Positions 51,254 to 62,103 are shown, counted from the stretch's first letter. The stretch: 64,000 nt of DNA from an uncultured Clostridium sp. (GCA_946495655.1 CAMMDS010000003.1:41697-105696); one strand, 5' to 3'. Program-made: numbers and translations. The notes: generated from the letters alone by a model not told the origin.

Positions 51254-51913
51254 TTATTTAAGACATGCTATTAATGCCTTTATATGTATCCCTTGCTCCT
51301 TAAACATTTTTTCATGCTCTGTTTCGATATTATCCCAAAAATCCAATTCATTTTCCAAATCATAGGTAAGTTTTTCTATATTAAATCCAGATTCCTCAAA
51401 ATATCGAATACTGTCTTTAAACAAATCGTCATCATCCGTTTTGAAGAAAATTTCTGCTCCTGTTACTAAAAAATCTTTATATTTTTCTAACTGTCTTGTA
51501 TGTGTTAATCTTTTCTTTCTATGTTTGCCTCTAGGCCATGGATTACAAAAATTAATATATATTCTTTCTATTCCATCTTCTTTAGACAGAATATTATTTA
51601 TTCTTTCTATGTCATACCTTGTAATATATATATTATCTATTTCTCTGTTAGCCATATGATACTCTTCTTCAATTTTCCTTTTTGCTAATCCAAGCATTGC
51701 ATCTACTAAATCTATTGCAATATAATTTACATCTGGATTATATACAGCAAGCTGAGAAATAAATCCACCTTTACCACAGCCCAATTCTAAATGTATCGGA
51801 TTGTTGTTATTAAATAATTCTTTCCATTTTCCTTTATATTCTTCTGGATTATCAATATAAAATTTACTTGCTTCTAGCTCTGGTCTAGCCCACGGTTTAA
51901 ATCTTATTCTCAT
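51254..51913 (-). CDS. trmB: tRNA (guanine-N7-)-methyltransferase TrmB
   Basis: LELGCGKGGFISQLAVYNPDVNYIAID; INFCNPWPRGKHRKKRLTH. Confidence 0.96.
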   Translation of the reverse strand: MRIRFKPWARPELEASKFYIDNPEEYKGKWKELFNNNNPIHLELGCGKGGFISQLAVYNPDVNYIAIDLVDAMLGLAKRKIEEEYHMANREIDNIYITRYDIERINNILSKEDGIERIYINFCNPWPRGKHRKKRLTHTRQLEKYKDFLVTGAEIFFKTDDDDLFKDSIRYFEESGFNIEKLTYDLENELDFWDNIETEHEKMFKEQGIHIKALIACLK

Positions 51914-52079
51914 TTTGTATAATATCTTCCTCTCTTTTTCGACAATAATATTATAGCATTAAAAAACATAAGTAACAAGAGTTTTTTCAACTTAATAATT
52001 TCTTAAGTTTTTATTTCTTGCTTATTAAGATTTTAATGGTAGAATATGAGCTATCAAAAGAAATGTTAATTATTATTCT

Positions 52080-53015
52080 ATGAAAGGAAGGGATGTGTTA
52101 AATATGCAAAACACAATTCTAAAATGCGAAAATTTGCATAAAAGCTTTAGAAAAAAAGAAATTTTAAAAGGAGTATCTTTAGAAGTATGTAATGGAGATA
52201 TTTTAGGTTTTATTGGTCCTAATGGTGCCGGTAAAACAACTACTATAAAATTAATACTTGGTCTTCAAAAAATCGGAAGTGGTAATGTTGTAATTAATGG
52301 CTTTGACATTAAGAAAGACTTTGAAAAAGCAATAGCAAAAGTAGGAGCTATAATTGAAAATCCAGATTTATATATGTATTTAACCGGATTGGATAATTTA
52401 AAATTAATTGCAAAATTATATAAAGGTATTGATCAAAAACGTATTGATGAAGTTATAAAATTAGTGGGATTAGAAAATAGAATAAATGACAAAGTTTCAA
52501 AATATTCTCTTGGTATGAGGCAACGTTTAGGAGTTGCTCAAGCAATACTTCATAAACCTAATTTATTAATACTAGATGAACCAACAAATGGACTGGATCC
52601 TGAGGGTATTAAAGATTTGCGTAATCTTTTAGTGAAACTTGCTAAAGATGAAAACATGGGTATATTAATATCAAGCCATAATTTAGCAGAGCTTGAAAGT
52701 TTTTGTAATAAAGTATGTATTATTAAAAATGGAGTAATTGTAGAAACTAGTGATTTGGAAACTGTTAAAAAAGAAGCTTCTGAAGGAAATTATATTATAG
52801 AAGTAGATGATGCAAAAAGAGCAAGAATGATTATTGGAGATATGTCAAATGCTGAAGATAATAATCATCTTGAAGTTCATGCTGAAAAAGAAAATATTCC
52901 ATTGATTATAAAGAAATTAGTATTGCAAGATATAAAAATATATTCTATTAAAGAGGATGTTATGAGTCTAGAAGATGCATTCTTTAAAAAGACTGGGGGT
53001 AATGTAATTGATTAA
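52080..53015 (+). CDS. ABC transporter ATP-binding protein
   Basis: GFIGPNGAGKTTTIKLILGL; YSLGMRQRLGVAQAILHKPNLLILDEPTNGLDP; alternative start 52104. Confidence 0.95.
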   Translation: MKGRDVLNMQNTILKCENLHKSFRKKEILKGVSLEVCNGDILGFIGPNGAGKTTTIKLILGLQKIGSGNVVINGFDIKKDFEKAIAKVGAIIENPDLYMYLTGLDNLKLIAKLYKGIDQKRIDEVIKLVGLENRINDKVSKYSLGMRQRLGVAQAILHKPNLLILDEPTNGLDPEGIKDLRNLLVKLAKDENMGILISSHNLAELESFCNKVCIIKNGVIVETSDLETVKKEASEGNYIIEVDDAKRARMIIGDMSNAEDNNHLEVHAEKENIPLIIKKLVLQDIKIYSIKEDVMSLEDAFFKKTGGNVID

Positions 53016-54465
53016 TTTAATTGGAAATGAACTTAAAAAAATTTTTAAGAAAAAAACTATATATATTTTATTAATTATTATAGTAGGCTATATTTTACTT
53101 TCTAATATAATGATTAAAATAACTGATAATGGATATCAATATTATTACTATTACGAAGGTGATATTGAATATTATGAGACTTCTTTATCTGAACTTGATC
53201 CTAATAATGCTGCAGATTTATCAACTTATGTGGATTTTAAAACCCAGATTGAATTATTAAATTTAACAAAAGAATATGGAAATAATAGTTGGCAAGCATA
53301 TGTTATTAATAATATGCTAAGCAGCTATGTTAATACAATCATTACACATGAATATTCAGATGAAATAACTGAATCTGCATATAATGAAGCAAAAACTTCA
53401 TATGATACTGCTATAGAAAAATTAAACTCTGATGATTGGAAATATTTCGTAAATGAGGATTTAGAATATATAAATAATTCTTTAGAAGAGCAATATGCAC
53501 TAAAAGAAACTACAACCGATAGACAAACTCTATCATCAATAGATAGTATGATATATGATTTAGAAGTACAAAAACAAGTAGATGAATGGAGGCTTGAAAA
53601 AAATATTAGTTATGCTCCAAGTTTCTTAAATAATGCTTTAGAGCAATATGCTAATAGTCAAACTTCATTAAAAGAATATGAAAATGTAAATATAGATGAT
53701 TTAAGTTCAGATGAACTACAATATTATCAAAGTATATTAGAAGAGGCAAACCTAAATAGATATTATATTGAAAATATGATTTCATTAGATTCGCTTAGTA
53801 GAGACACATTTTTAAATTTATTTGGAAATTATGAATTATTTATACTAATAGTAGGTATAGTTATAGCAGGTTCTATTGTAAGTGAAGAATTTAACAGAGG
53901 AACTATTAAGCTTTTACTTGTAAAACCATATAATAGAATAAAAATTTTACTTTCTAAATTTATTGTATGTATGATAATATTAGTACTTACTATTGCATTT
54001 ATATATACATTCCAATTAGTAGTAGGTGGAATAATAAATGGATTTGATGGTTTATCTACTCCTGCTATTGTATATAATTTTGAAACAAATAAAGTTGAAA
54101 CAATGAATCTTTTAGCATATGTAGCTTTGGTTGGATTATGCAAATCACCTATATATATTTTATTAGTAACTCTTGCATTTGCATGCAGCACAATATTTAC
54201 AAATACCGCTCTAGCAGTTGCTTTACCTTTCTTAGGATACATTGCTTCATCTTTAATAAATCAATTATGCTTAGCATATGATATAAAACAAATAATATAT
54301 TTTGTTACACCTAACTGGGATTTAACACAATATCTGTTTGGTGGAATACCAATGTTTAGCGGAATGTCTCTTCCATTCTCAATTATCGTATGTTTAATTT
54401 ATTTAGTAATAATGCTTGTTGTAAGCTGCGCTGTATTTAAAAGAAGGGATATAAAGAATATATAA
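53008..54465 (+). CDS. ABC-2 type transporter permease
   Basis: Overlaps ATPase stop; N-terminal TM, large extracytoplasmic loop, GSIVSEEFNRGTIKLLLVKPYNRIKILLSKF. Confidence 0.88.
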   Translation: MINLIGNELKKIFKKKTIYILLIIIVGYILLSNIMIKITDNGYQYYYYYEGDIEYYETSLSELDPNNAADLSTYVDFKTQIELLNLTKEYGNNSWQAYVINNMLSSYVNTIITHEYSDEITESAYNEAKTSYDTAIEKLNSDDWKYFVNEDLEYINNSLEEQYALKETTTDRQTLSSIDSMIYDLEVQKQVDEWRLEKNISYAPSFLNNALEQYANSQTSLKEYENVNIDDLSSDELQYYQSILEEANLNRYYIENMISLDSLSRDTFLNLFGNYELFILIVGIVIAGSIVSEEFNRGTIKLLLVKPYNRIKILLSKFIVCMIILVLTIAFIYTFQLVVGGIINGFDGLSTPAIVYNFETNKVETMNLLAYVALVGLCKSPIYILLVTLAFACSTIFTNTALAVALPFLGYIASSLINQLCLAYDIKQIIYFVTPNWDLTQYLFGGIPMFSGMSLPFSIIVCLIYLVIMLVVSCAVFKRRDIKNI

Positions 54466-54469
54466 TTTA

Positions 54470-54540
54470 ATTTGAACAAAAGGGACACTCCTAAAAATTC
54501 AAAAACTTGAACAAAAAGGAGCGTCCCTAAAATTTAAAAT
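54470..54540. repeat. GGGAC...GTCCC-core repeat
   Basis: TTGAACAAAAGGGACACTCCTAAAAATTCAAAAACTTGAACAAAAAGGAGCGTCCC. Confidence 0.6.
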
Positions 54541-54544
54541 TCAA

Positions 54545-55624
54545 TTAATCTCTTATATATTCATTCATTGGCTTTACTAGATATTTTAGTTCATCTAATT
54601 TGTCTGTTGAAACATAACCTGGTTTTCCATTTATTACATCCGGTATTCTATTTACTACTGTTGCACATGTAAGCTCTACTGTATTTGGTCTAGAAACTAC
54701 TATTGTTGTATTTGGTTCTCCTTCTATTGTCCATTCATTTTTGTCAAAATCTTCTTTAGAGTAAACCTTTCCTATACATTGTGTTTCAAGTGTAATACCC
54801 TCTTTTGTTTTAGTTGTAACTACAGCACTCATTCCTGTTGCGTCTCCTGCTTTAACTGTCATTCCTAATGTAGCTGAATCAATGTCTTCTTTATATGTTT
54901 GTGGTACACATTCTTGAGACTGGCTAATTGGTGTTAAACCCAATTTAGAACATAACCAACCATTTACATTCCACATATATGATGGTGTATATTCTCCTGA
55001 ATTTATTATTTTTTGTCTTTCTTCATCACTCACTCTGTCAACTGCTGCAACTTCTTTATCAAATTCTTCAAGTGTTAATCCTGCTCCATGTGCTTTTGCT
55101 AAGGCTATTCCATAGTCTTCTACATTATATGATGAACTACCTTTGATTTTAGTAATTTTTTGTGTAGAACCTGCAATTGCGCTTATTAATTCTCCCCAAT
55201 AAATATCTTGATATCCGCTTCCCGTAATTGTACATCCATTTTCTTTAGCAAGTTTATCAATTTCATTTGCAACTGTTGGATTAGAATTAAATGGGAAGAA
55301 CGCTTCTTCACAAGTTGATATTGCATTTATTCCAAGTTTTGCACATAGCATAAATGCATCTTTTATATCATTTAATAAACTCATTGTCTCTACAATTACT
55401 ATATCTGGCTTTAAATCTTTAAGCAAAGTTTCTGCATTATTTGCATCTGTAACTGTTACTCCTCTTTTCTCTCCTCCCATAATCTCTCCAATGTCTTTTC
55501 CTATTACTGCTGGATTTACATCAATGGCTCCTACTATTTCTCCCCCTTTTTCAAATACATAACGCATAGTATAAACTGACATTTTTCCTGTTCCATATTG
55601 CACTACTCTTACTTTTCTCTCCAT
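54545..55624 (-). CDS. 2,4-diaminopentanoate dehydrogenase / dihydrodipicolinate reductase-like NAD(P)-binding protein
   Basis: RVVQYGTGKMSVYTMRYVFEKGGEIVGAIDVNPAVIGKDIGEIMG; VIVETMSLLNDIKDAFMLCAKLGINAISTCEEAFFP. Confidence 0.72.
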   Translation of the reverse strand: MERKVRVVQYGTGKMSVYTMRYVFEKGGEIVGAIDVNPAVIGKDIGEIMGGEKRGVTVTDANNAETLLKDLKPDIVIVETMSLLNDIKDAFMLCAKLGINAISTCEEAFFPFNSNPTVANEIDKLAKENGCTITGSGYQDIYWGELISAIAGSTQKITKIKGSSSYNVEDYGIALAKAHGAGLTLEEFDKEVAAVDRVSDEERQKIINSGEYTPSYMWNVNGWLCSKLGLTPISQSQECVPQTYKEDIDSATLGMTVKAGDATGMSAVVTTKTKEGITLETQCIGKVYSKEDFDKNEWTIEGEPNTTIVVSRPNTVELTCATVVNRIPDVINGKPGYVSTDKLDELKYLVKPMNEYIRD

Positions 55625-55789
55625 AATTTTCACTCTTCCTTTCTTAAATGCAAATGTTTATTTTGCATTTACATATTTACTATAGATAGATTATATCACT
55701 ATTTTTTTAAATATATACAAATATTTTTTACTTTACATTTTTTTAATGAAAAAAATGTTACTCTTCATGTTTGGATTCTATTTTTTCTT

Positions 55790-56581
55790 TTAATTAAATA
55801 ATGCTGTTATAAAATTCCAAATGCCTCTAAAAATCCCAGTAATAGTAGCCACAATTACATCAACTAAAGATTTTATTATTGGATTTTCTTCATAAAAGTT
55901 TATTAGAGAATTACGAATTGGAGGAATCGCCCATAATATCAAAGCAACTACTATTATTATTCCAATTGCTATAAAAAAATTTTTATAATCTTCTTTTGTC
56001 CATTTGTGTTTTACTCTATATCCTAAACTTCTTAAATAATCTTCATATGCATTTTGATATTGTCTATTGATTTCTTCTTGTTCCACAGTTCTACGTTTTA
56101 GTTCTTCAGTACGTCTTTCCGTATCTTGTTTTATATCTTCATATGGATCATCATAGTTTTGAGTACCATTATAATTTTCAGTATTATTAACAAAATTATC
56201 ATTTGAAATATTATTATTTTCTTCATATGTATATTCATTATTATATTGTTGATTATTATAATAATTATCTGTGTTTTTTATATCATTCATATTGTATTCA
56301 TTAAAAATTTGCTCTCTTTGTTTTTCTAATTCTTCTTGCTTGATTTGTTCTCTTAGTTCTTTTAATTCTCTGTCATATGCTTGTCTCTTCTCTTTGTTTC
56401 CTAATATGTCATATGCTTCATTAATTTTTTTCATCATTTGCTCTGCTTTACGTTTTCCAGCATCACTTTGTAAATCTGGATGATACCTTTTAGCTAATGT
56501 TTTATATGCTTTTTCTATTATTTCAGGTGAAGCATTTTCACTTACTTCTAATGTTTCGTACAATGTGTTTTTGTTCATCAT
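55790..56581 (-). CDS. J-domain (DnaJ) protein with C-terminal TM segments
   Basis: LYETLEVSENASPEIIEKAYKTLAKRYHPDLQSDAGKRKAEQMMKKINEAYDILGN. Confidence 0.92.
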   Translation of the reverse strand: MMNKNTLYETLEVSENASPEIIEKAYKTLAKRYHPDLQSDAGKRKAEQMMKKINEAYDILGNKEKRQAYDRELKELREQIKQEELEKQREQIFNEYNMNDIKNTDNYYNNQQYNNEYTYEENNNISNDNFVNNTENYNGTQNYDDPYEDIKQDTERRTEELKRRTVEQEEINRQYQNAYEDYLRSLGYRVKHKWTKEDYKNFFIAIGIIIVVALILWAIPPIRNSLINFYEENPIIKSLVDVIVATITGIFRGIWNFITALFN

Positions 56582-56700
56582 TTTTCCCCTTGATTAAATA
56601 ATATATAATAAATTATATCATTAATCATTTAAAAATAATAGTATTTTCGTTATAATTATGTTATAATTATTTTTGAATTTTATATAAGAGGTGATACTTT

Positions 56701-57471
56701 TTGAAATTAGCATCCAATGGAGAAACTTTGGCAGAAAGCAAAGTTCTTATTCTGTATATATTAAATAATGTAAAAAAGCCAATTACAAATAATGCTTTAT
56801 ATAAAATTGTACTTTCTGTATTAGATATGAATTATTTTTATTTTCAACAATTTCTATTAGATTTAACTAAAAGTGAGTTTATTCTTACATATACTAAAGA
56901 AGATCAGCAAATGTATTTAATTACTGAAAAAGGAACTAGAACTCTTGAACTCACTGAAGACATATTACCAGGCATACTAAAATTACAAGCTGATACAAAT
57001 CTTAAATACACATTAGATGATGTAGATGAAGAAGATTCCGTTGTAGCAGAATATACACCAATTAATGAGAATTATTATAATGTTACATGTAAAATTATGG
57101 AGAATAATGAATGCCTTTTTGAAGTAAAAACTTTTGCAGGTTCACGTGAACAAGCTAAGCAAATAGTCGAAAATTGGAAAAAACACGCGGGTACCATGTA
57201 TCCAAGTCTTCTTGAAATACTTACTCAAAATTTTAATGATGAACCTAGTTCAGAAGATTCTTCTAAATCTTCTAAATCTATAATTGGTTCGCCAAGAGAT
57301 GTATATAATTATGATGTTATAAATAGAATTTCAGATGAGGATTATGAGATTGAAAATAAAAATAAAGAGAAAGAAATAGAAACAGATAAGAATTCAAATT
57401 CAAATAATTCAGATATTATAGAAGGTAATATGAATTTATTCGATTTAATGGACAAAAAAACTGAACTTTAA
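56701..57471 (+). CDS. DUF4364 family protein (TTG start)
   Basis: LILYILNNVKKPITNNALYKIVLSVLDMNYFYFQQFLLDLTKSEFI; GAGGTG RBS. Confidence 0.8.
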   Translation: MKLASNGETLAESKVLILYILNNVKKPITNNALYKIVLSVLDMNYFYFQQFLLDLTKSEFILTYTKEDQQMYLITEKGTRTLELTEDILPGILKLQADTNLKYTLDDVDEEDSVVAEYTPINENYYNVTCKIMENNECLFEVKTFAGSREQAKQIVENWKKHAGTMYPSLLEILTQNFNDEPSSEDSSKSSKSIIGSPRDVYNYDVINRISDEDYEIENKNKEKEIETDKNSNSNNSDIIEGNMNLFDLMDKKTEL

Positions 57472-57494
57472 TTTAATTAGTTCAGTTTTTTTCT
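57452..57494. terminator. Bidirectional terminator between DUF4364 gene and proS
   Basis: AAAAAACTGAAC...GTTCAGTTTTTTT. Confidence 0.8.
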
Positions 57495-57505
57495 ATATTT
57501 ATACT

Positions 57506-58945
57506 TTAATATTGTCTACCCCAAATAACCATTGTATCTGCTGGTTTTCCACAGCATACACATTTGTCCCCTACTTTTTCTTGTTCAAATGGTATACATC
57601 TTGATTTAGCACCTGTAAGTTCATGTATTTTTTCTTCACATTCTGCGCTTCCACACCACATTGTTTTTACATAACCTTGATTTTTCTCTAGATTATTTGT
57701 AAACTCTTCTATATTGTTAGCTATTGTAGTCTTTTCTTTAACTCTTTTAGCGCACTCATCATACATACATTTTTGAATATCCTCTAAAATTTCATTTAAT
57801 TTAGTTGAAATTTCATCTAGACTTACATCTATTTTTTCAGAATTATCTCTTCTAACAACTACACACTTATTATTTTCTATATCACGTGGTCCTAATTCAA
57901 TCCTTACTGGTACTCCTCTCATTTCCCAATCATTGAATTTATATCCTGGAGAATATTGCTCTCTTACATCTAATTCCATTCTATACTTTTCTGATAATAT
58001 ATCATATAATTCTTGAGCTTTTTCTTTTACTCCTTCTTTATGCATTGCTACTGGAACAATAACTGCTTGAATTGGTGCTACTCTAGGTGGCAATTTCAAT
58101 CCTCTATTATCTCCATGTGCCATTATAACTGCTCCAATAAGTCTAGTGCTTATTCCCCATGAAGTTTGATATGCATACTCTTCTTTTCCTTCTCGATTTT
58201 GGAATTTTATTTCAAATGGCTTAGTAAAATTCTGTCCAAAATAATGTGAAGTTCCAGCTTGTAATGCTCTTCCATCATGCATCAATGTCTCTACTGTATA
58301 TGTGCTATCAGCACCTGCAAATTTTTCAGTTTCTGTTTTCTTTCCTCTTAATACTGGTATAGCCAATAAATTTTCTATTACATCTGTATATACGTCTAAC
58401 ATCTCTAAAGTAAATTTTTGTGCTTCATCAGCTGTTTCATGTATTGTATGTCCTTCTTGCCATAAGAATTCTCTTGAACGCAAAAAAGGTCTTGTTTCTT
58501 TTTCCCATCTTAACACATTACACCATTGATTATATAAATATGGCAAATCTCTCCAAGATTTTAACCATTTAGAATACATAGTTGAGAAAATAGTTTCTGA
58601 TGTGGGTCTTACACATAGTCTTTCCTCTAGTTCTTCTCCTCCTCCCATTGTAACCCATGCTACTTCTGGTGCAAAACCTTCTACATGATCTTTCTCTTTT
58701 TGTAGTAAACTTTCTGGGATTAAAACTGGCATAGCAATATTTTTTACGCCATGCTCTTTAAATCTTTTATCAGCATACTTTTGAATGTTCTCCCATATAA
58801 CATATCCATATGGACGGATAGTTATAAATCCTTTTACATCAGTATAATCAGCAAGTTCTGCTTTTAACACAATATCTGTATACCATTTAGCAAAATCTTC
58901 CTCTATATTAGTTATTTCCTTTACAAAATCTTTTTCATTACTCAT
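57506..58945 (-). CDS. proS: Prolyl-tRNA synthetase (archaeal/eukaryotic-like ProS type)
   Basis: [78 protein letters not shown]. Confidence 0.95.
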   Translation of the reverse strand: MSNEKDFVKEITNIEEDFAKWYTDIVLKAELADYTDVKGFITIRPYGYVIWENIQKYADKRFKEHGVKNIAMPVLIPESLLQKEKDHVEGFAPEVAWVTMGGGEELEERLCVRPTSETIFSTMYSKWLKSWRDLPYLYNQWCNVLRWEKETRPFLRSREFLWQEGHTIHETADEAQKFTLEMLDVYTDVIENLLAIPVLRGKKTETEKFAGADSTYTVETLMHDGRALQAGTSHYFGQNFTKPFEIKFQNREGKEEYAYQTSWGISTRLIGAVIMAHGDNRGLKLPPRVAPIQAVIVPVAMHKEGVKEKAQELYDILSEKYRMELDVREQYSPGYKFNDWEMRGVPVRIELGPRDIENNKCVVVRRDNSEKIDVSLDEISTKLNEILEDIQKCMYDECAKRVKEKTTIANNIEEFTNNLEKNQGYVKTMWCGSAECEEKIHELTGAKSRCIPFEQEKVGDKCVCCGKPADTMVIWGRQY

Positions 58946-59008
58946 ATTTCCGCTCCTTTTATTACAAAATCTCTATTAATTATCTTCTCTCTTCTCCGCA
59001 TTTTCGAT

Positions 59009-59635
59009 TTAATTTTCTTCTGTATTTTCCACATTCTCTACACTTTCCCTTTCGGGCATTGGAGCCTCCGCTTCTTTTTCTTCTAATATTTCATCTATTA
59101 CAATTTGTCTATTTTCGTCTAATTTATATCTTGGAAGTTCTGGTAATTCATGTAAGTTAGTCATTCCAAACATTTTCAAAAATTCTTTAGATGTTTTGTA
59201 TGTCATTGGTTTTCCTGGTGCATCAAGTTTTCCAGCCTCCTCAATCAAGTTATAATCTAGTAATTTATATATGGTTCCATCTGAGTTAACTCCTCTTATG
59301 GTTTCTATTTCAGCTCTTGTAATTCTTGGATTATATGCAATTATTGCTAAAGTTTCTAATGCTGCCTGTGATAAATTTGGTTTATTCCTCTTATCAAATA
59401 TAGGATATATATACTCATAATTTGCTTTTTTTGTACATAACTGATATGAGTCTTCAATATTTATTATTTCAAGTCCTCTTTCTTCTTTTTTATAATCATC
59501 TTTTAAACTATTTATTACTTTAATCACTTCATCAGAGCTCAATTCTAAAGCAGACATAAGTTCTGTTATTCTTACTTCTCTGCCTGCAGCAAATAATATT
59601 GATTCAATTATCCCCTTTATTTTATTCTGTTCCAT
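59009..59635 (-). CDS. scpB: Segregation and condensation protein B
   Basis: IIESILFAAGREVRITELMSAL...SQAALETLAIIAYNPRITRAEIETIRGVNSDGTIYKLLDYNLIEEAGKLDAPGKPMTYKTS. Confidence 0.96.
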   Translation of the reverse strand: MEQNKIKGIIESILFAAGREVRITELMSALELSSDEVIKVINSLKDDYKKEERGLEIINIEDSYQLCTKKANYEYIYPIFDKRNKPNLSQAALETLAIIAYNPRITRAEIETIRGVNSDGTIYKLLDYNLIEEAGKLDAPGKPMTYKTSKEFLKMFGMTNLHELPELPRYKLDENRQIVIDEILEEKEAEAPMPERESVENVENTEEN

Positions 59636-59710
59636 TATGATTTCATTCCTTTTTATTTTCTTACTTCATATTATAACAAGATATAGTTATTATTTATAAC
59701 TTTATTTTTT

Positions 59711-59851
59711 AGCATACAATGTATGTTTAGAAATTTTTATTTGAGTGCTTAAGGTGGGGACCAACAAGTTTATAAACTGTTAAACGAAGTTTTACAGTTT
59801 ATACGATGTTGGGGGCCGAAAATAAAAAGTTATAAACATACATTGTTTGCT
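59711..59851. repeat. MITE-like/structured long imperfect palindrome
   Basis: AGCATACAATGTATGTTTA vs reverse complement of TAAACATACATTGTTTGCT (18/19); nested GGGGACCAACA/TGTTGGGGGCC and TATAAACTGTTAAAC/GTTTTACAGTTTATA. Confidence 0.75.
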
Positions 59852-59967
59852 TTTTATACCTAATTTTGAATTGTAACAAGATATATTTTATCATTTATTT
59901 TCTTTAATGTAAACATCTTGACTTTACTAAATTTAACATTTATAATTTATTTAGAAAATGGAGGTGC

Positions 59968-60258
59968 TTGTTTATGTATACATATAATAAAGATGATAAA
60001 TCATATACTTTCTCTTCTGATGATTTAGATTTAGAAAAAATAATTGATATAAATGATGACAATAAAGAGGAAAATTCAAATGAAAAAGATGATGTAGAGA
60101 ATACAGAAGATAACATTTCTCAAGAAAAGCCAAAAACAATTGAGGTTATTAATGGTGGAAATGATTTAAACATATCTCCTGTTTCCGATTATATAGAAAT
60201 TGAAAAACCTAAAAATGAAAAAAAGGAAAATATAATTATCCCAGAGGACAAAAAATAA
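59968..60258 (+). CDS. Small acidic low-complexity hypothetical protein
   Basis: GGAGG RBS, MYTYNKDDKSYTFSSDDLDLEKIIDIN..., followed by a terminator. Confidence 0.55.
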   Translation: MFMYTYNKDDKSYTFSSDDLDLEKIIDINDDNKEENSNEKDDVENTEDNISQEKPKTIEVINGGNDLNISPVSDYIEIEKPKNEKKENIIIPEDKK

Positions 60259-60273
60259 ATTTTATATTATCCA

Positions 60274-60314
60274 TCAAAAAATTCAGGTCTAAAACCTGAA
60301 TTTTTTAGGAATTT
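60274..60314 (+). terminator. Hairpin terminator
   Basis: AAAAATTCAGG-TCTAAAA-CCTGAATTTTTT. Confidence 0.8.
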
Positions 60315-60347
60315 TTTATGTTCAATCTTTTGTTTGAATCTATATTT

Positions 60348-61040
60348 TTATATAGCTTCCTTATTCTCTTCTGGAACTTCGTTTTCATCTGACTCTTTGT
60401 TAATAACCTCTAGTGTTGCTACTGATACCTCATATGCAACTCTATTTTCTATAGTACCATCTTCATGTTTTTTCTCATATTGTCTTGATTGAACTCTACC
60501 AACAACTTTTATCTCTGTACCTACTGCTACAGTTTCACAGAATTTTGCATTTCTTCCCCAAGCTATACAAGGAATATAATCTGATTTATTATATGATCTA
60601 TTAACTGCAAGTAATACATCTGCAATCTCTCTACCAAATGGTGTTTTTCTATAAATAGGTTTTCTACAAATGTAGCCATCTAAAACAACTTCATTTGTTA
60701 TGTAGTCTTTACCAACTGGTATTTCTGCTTCTTGATCTTCTAAGAAATCAATATTCTTTGCAAAAACTGTAAGAACTAATCTGTTTTTTTCTCCTTCATA
60801 GCTGTTATATGATCTAAATTGACCAGTAACAGACATTTTGCTTTCTAATGGTAATCCTGTTTCTGTTATTAATCTTTCTGAAATTGTAATTGGTATTTCA
60901 TCAAAATTTCCACTTAAACGTGGTACACTTAAATTAAATACATAAAATTTTTCTCCATAGATTTCATGACTTAATTTTTTCTCGCTTGTTACCTTTCCCA
61001 CTAATGTGATGTGGTTATTGTCTAAATACAAAGTATTCAC
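60348..61040 (-). CDS. Single-stranded DNA-binding protein-like with two OB-fold regions
   Basis: NHITLVGKVTSEKKLSHEIYGEKFYVFNLSVPRLSG...NEVVLDGYICRKPIYRKTPFGREIADVLLAVNRSYNKSDYIPCIAWGRNAKFCETVAVGTEIKVVGRVQSRQYEKK. Confidence 0.8.
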   Translation of the reverse strand: MNTLYLDNNHITLVGKVTSEKKLSHEIYGEKFYVFNLSVPRLSGNFDEIPITISERLITETGLPLESKMSVTGQFRSYNSYEGEKNRLVLTVFAKNIDFLEDQEAEIPVGKDYITNEVVLDGYICRKPIYRKTPFGREIADVLLAVNRSYNKSDYIPCIAWGRNAKFCETVAVGTEIKVVGRVQSRQYEKKHEDGTIENRVAYEVSVATLEVINKESDENEVPEENKEAI

Positions 61041-61202
61041 TTAATTTTCCTCCCCCATTTGTTTCTTTTTTATATTTTTCTAGTAACAAATTTAAAATCG
61101 TTTTTTCTCATATTACTTATTATACTATGTTTTTTTGGTTTTGTCTACATAAAATGTTATTTTTTTCAAAATTTTATTATTTATTTTTACTCACAAAAAA
61201 TT

Positions 61203-61673
61203 TTAACTGTATAAAACATTTACAATTCCAGCTGCAATAACAGCATATTTTTCAGTATTTTCATGCACTTTCAATTCATATTCTTGTGGTTCAATTTTTA
61301 ATTCATTTTTATTAAAAATAATTCTTTGTAAACAAATTATTATACTATTTTCTGTTATACTTGATACTGTAAATGTAGATTTATTATTAAATCCATATGT
61401 TATCACTGTTAAATTCAAATCATTTATCACTTCAAAATCCATTTCTATATCTGAATTTAACATTACATATTTAGCACTAGATACTATTTTTCTTAATTCT
61501 ATTTTATTGCTTATTCTAGAATCAATAATTATTGTTTCAAATTTTATGTTTTTTATATTTAGAATATTCTTATCCGTTATAAATATTATATTTTCTTTTG
61601 GTAAAATCTTGGATAAATTATTTTTTATATAAATTTCATTTTTTTGGTTTGTGATAACTCCTATAAAAAACAT
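61203..61673 (-). CDS. Hypothetical protein
   Basis: Intact ORF, MFFIGVITNQKNEIYIKNNLSKILPKENIIFITDKNILN. Confidence 0.55.
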   Translation of the reverse strand: MFFIGVITNQKNEIYIKNNLSKILPKENIIFITDKNILNIKNIKFETIIIDSRISNKIELRKIVSSAKYVMLNSDIEMDFEVINDLNLTVITYGFNNKSTFTVSSITENSIIICLQRIIFNKNELKIEPQEYELKVHENTEKYAVIAAGIVNVLYS

Positions 61674-61752
61674 TTCATACTCCTAATAATAAAATATTTT
61701 TATTATTATTAGTAAATATCCATTATTTATTCATAAAATGAATATTTTTCCA

Positions 61753-61983
61753 TTAATTTATTGTATTCATTACAGAATTATTAATGGTATTTGTAATAGT
61801 ATTAAAATTATCTATTATATTTGAACTCATACTATTTGTAGATGTAGATATCGTATTTTCAGAAGATGATATATTATTTAGATTTGCTGCAGCTACAAAT
61901 AAAATAACTACAGTACAAATTGCAATAACATATGAAAATATCTTGGATTTATCAATAACAAAGAACATAAAAAAGACCTCCAT
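61753..61983 (-). CDS. Small Ser/Asn/Thr-rich TM protein
   Basis: TM segment then low-complexity tail SSSENTISTSTNSMSSNIIDNFNTITNTINNSVMNTIN. Confidence 0.5.
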   Translation of the reverse strand: MEVFFMFFVIDKSKIFSYVIAICTVVILFVAAANLNNISSSENTISTSTNSMSSNIIDNFNTITNTINNSVMNTIN

Positions 61984-62103
61984 TTTTAAGTTAATATGAT
62001 TATATGCTTGAATTTATAACTTTATTCTTATTTTATATAGTTTATTTTTATTGCTAATCATATATTTCAATCGCAGAATTTTGTATATTAACGAAAGTCT
62101 TTC

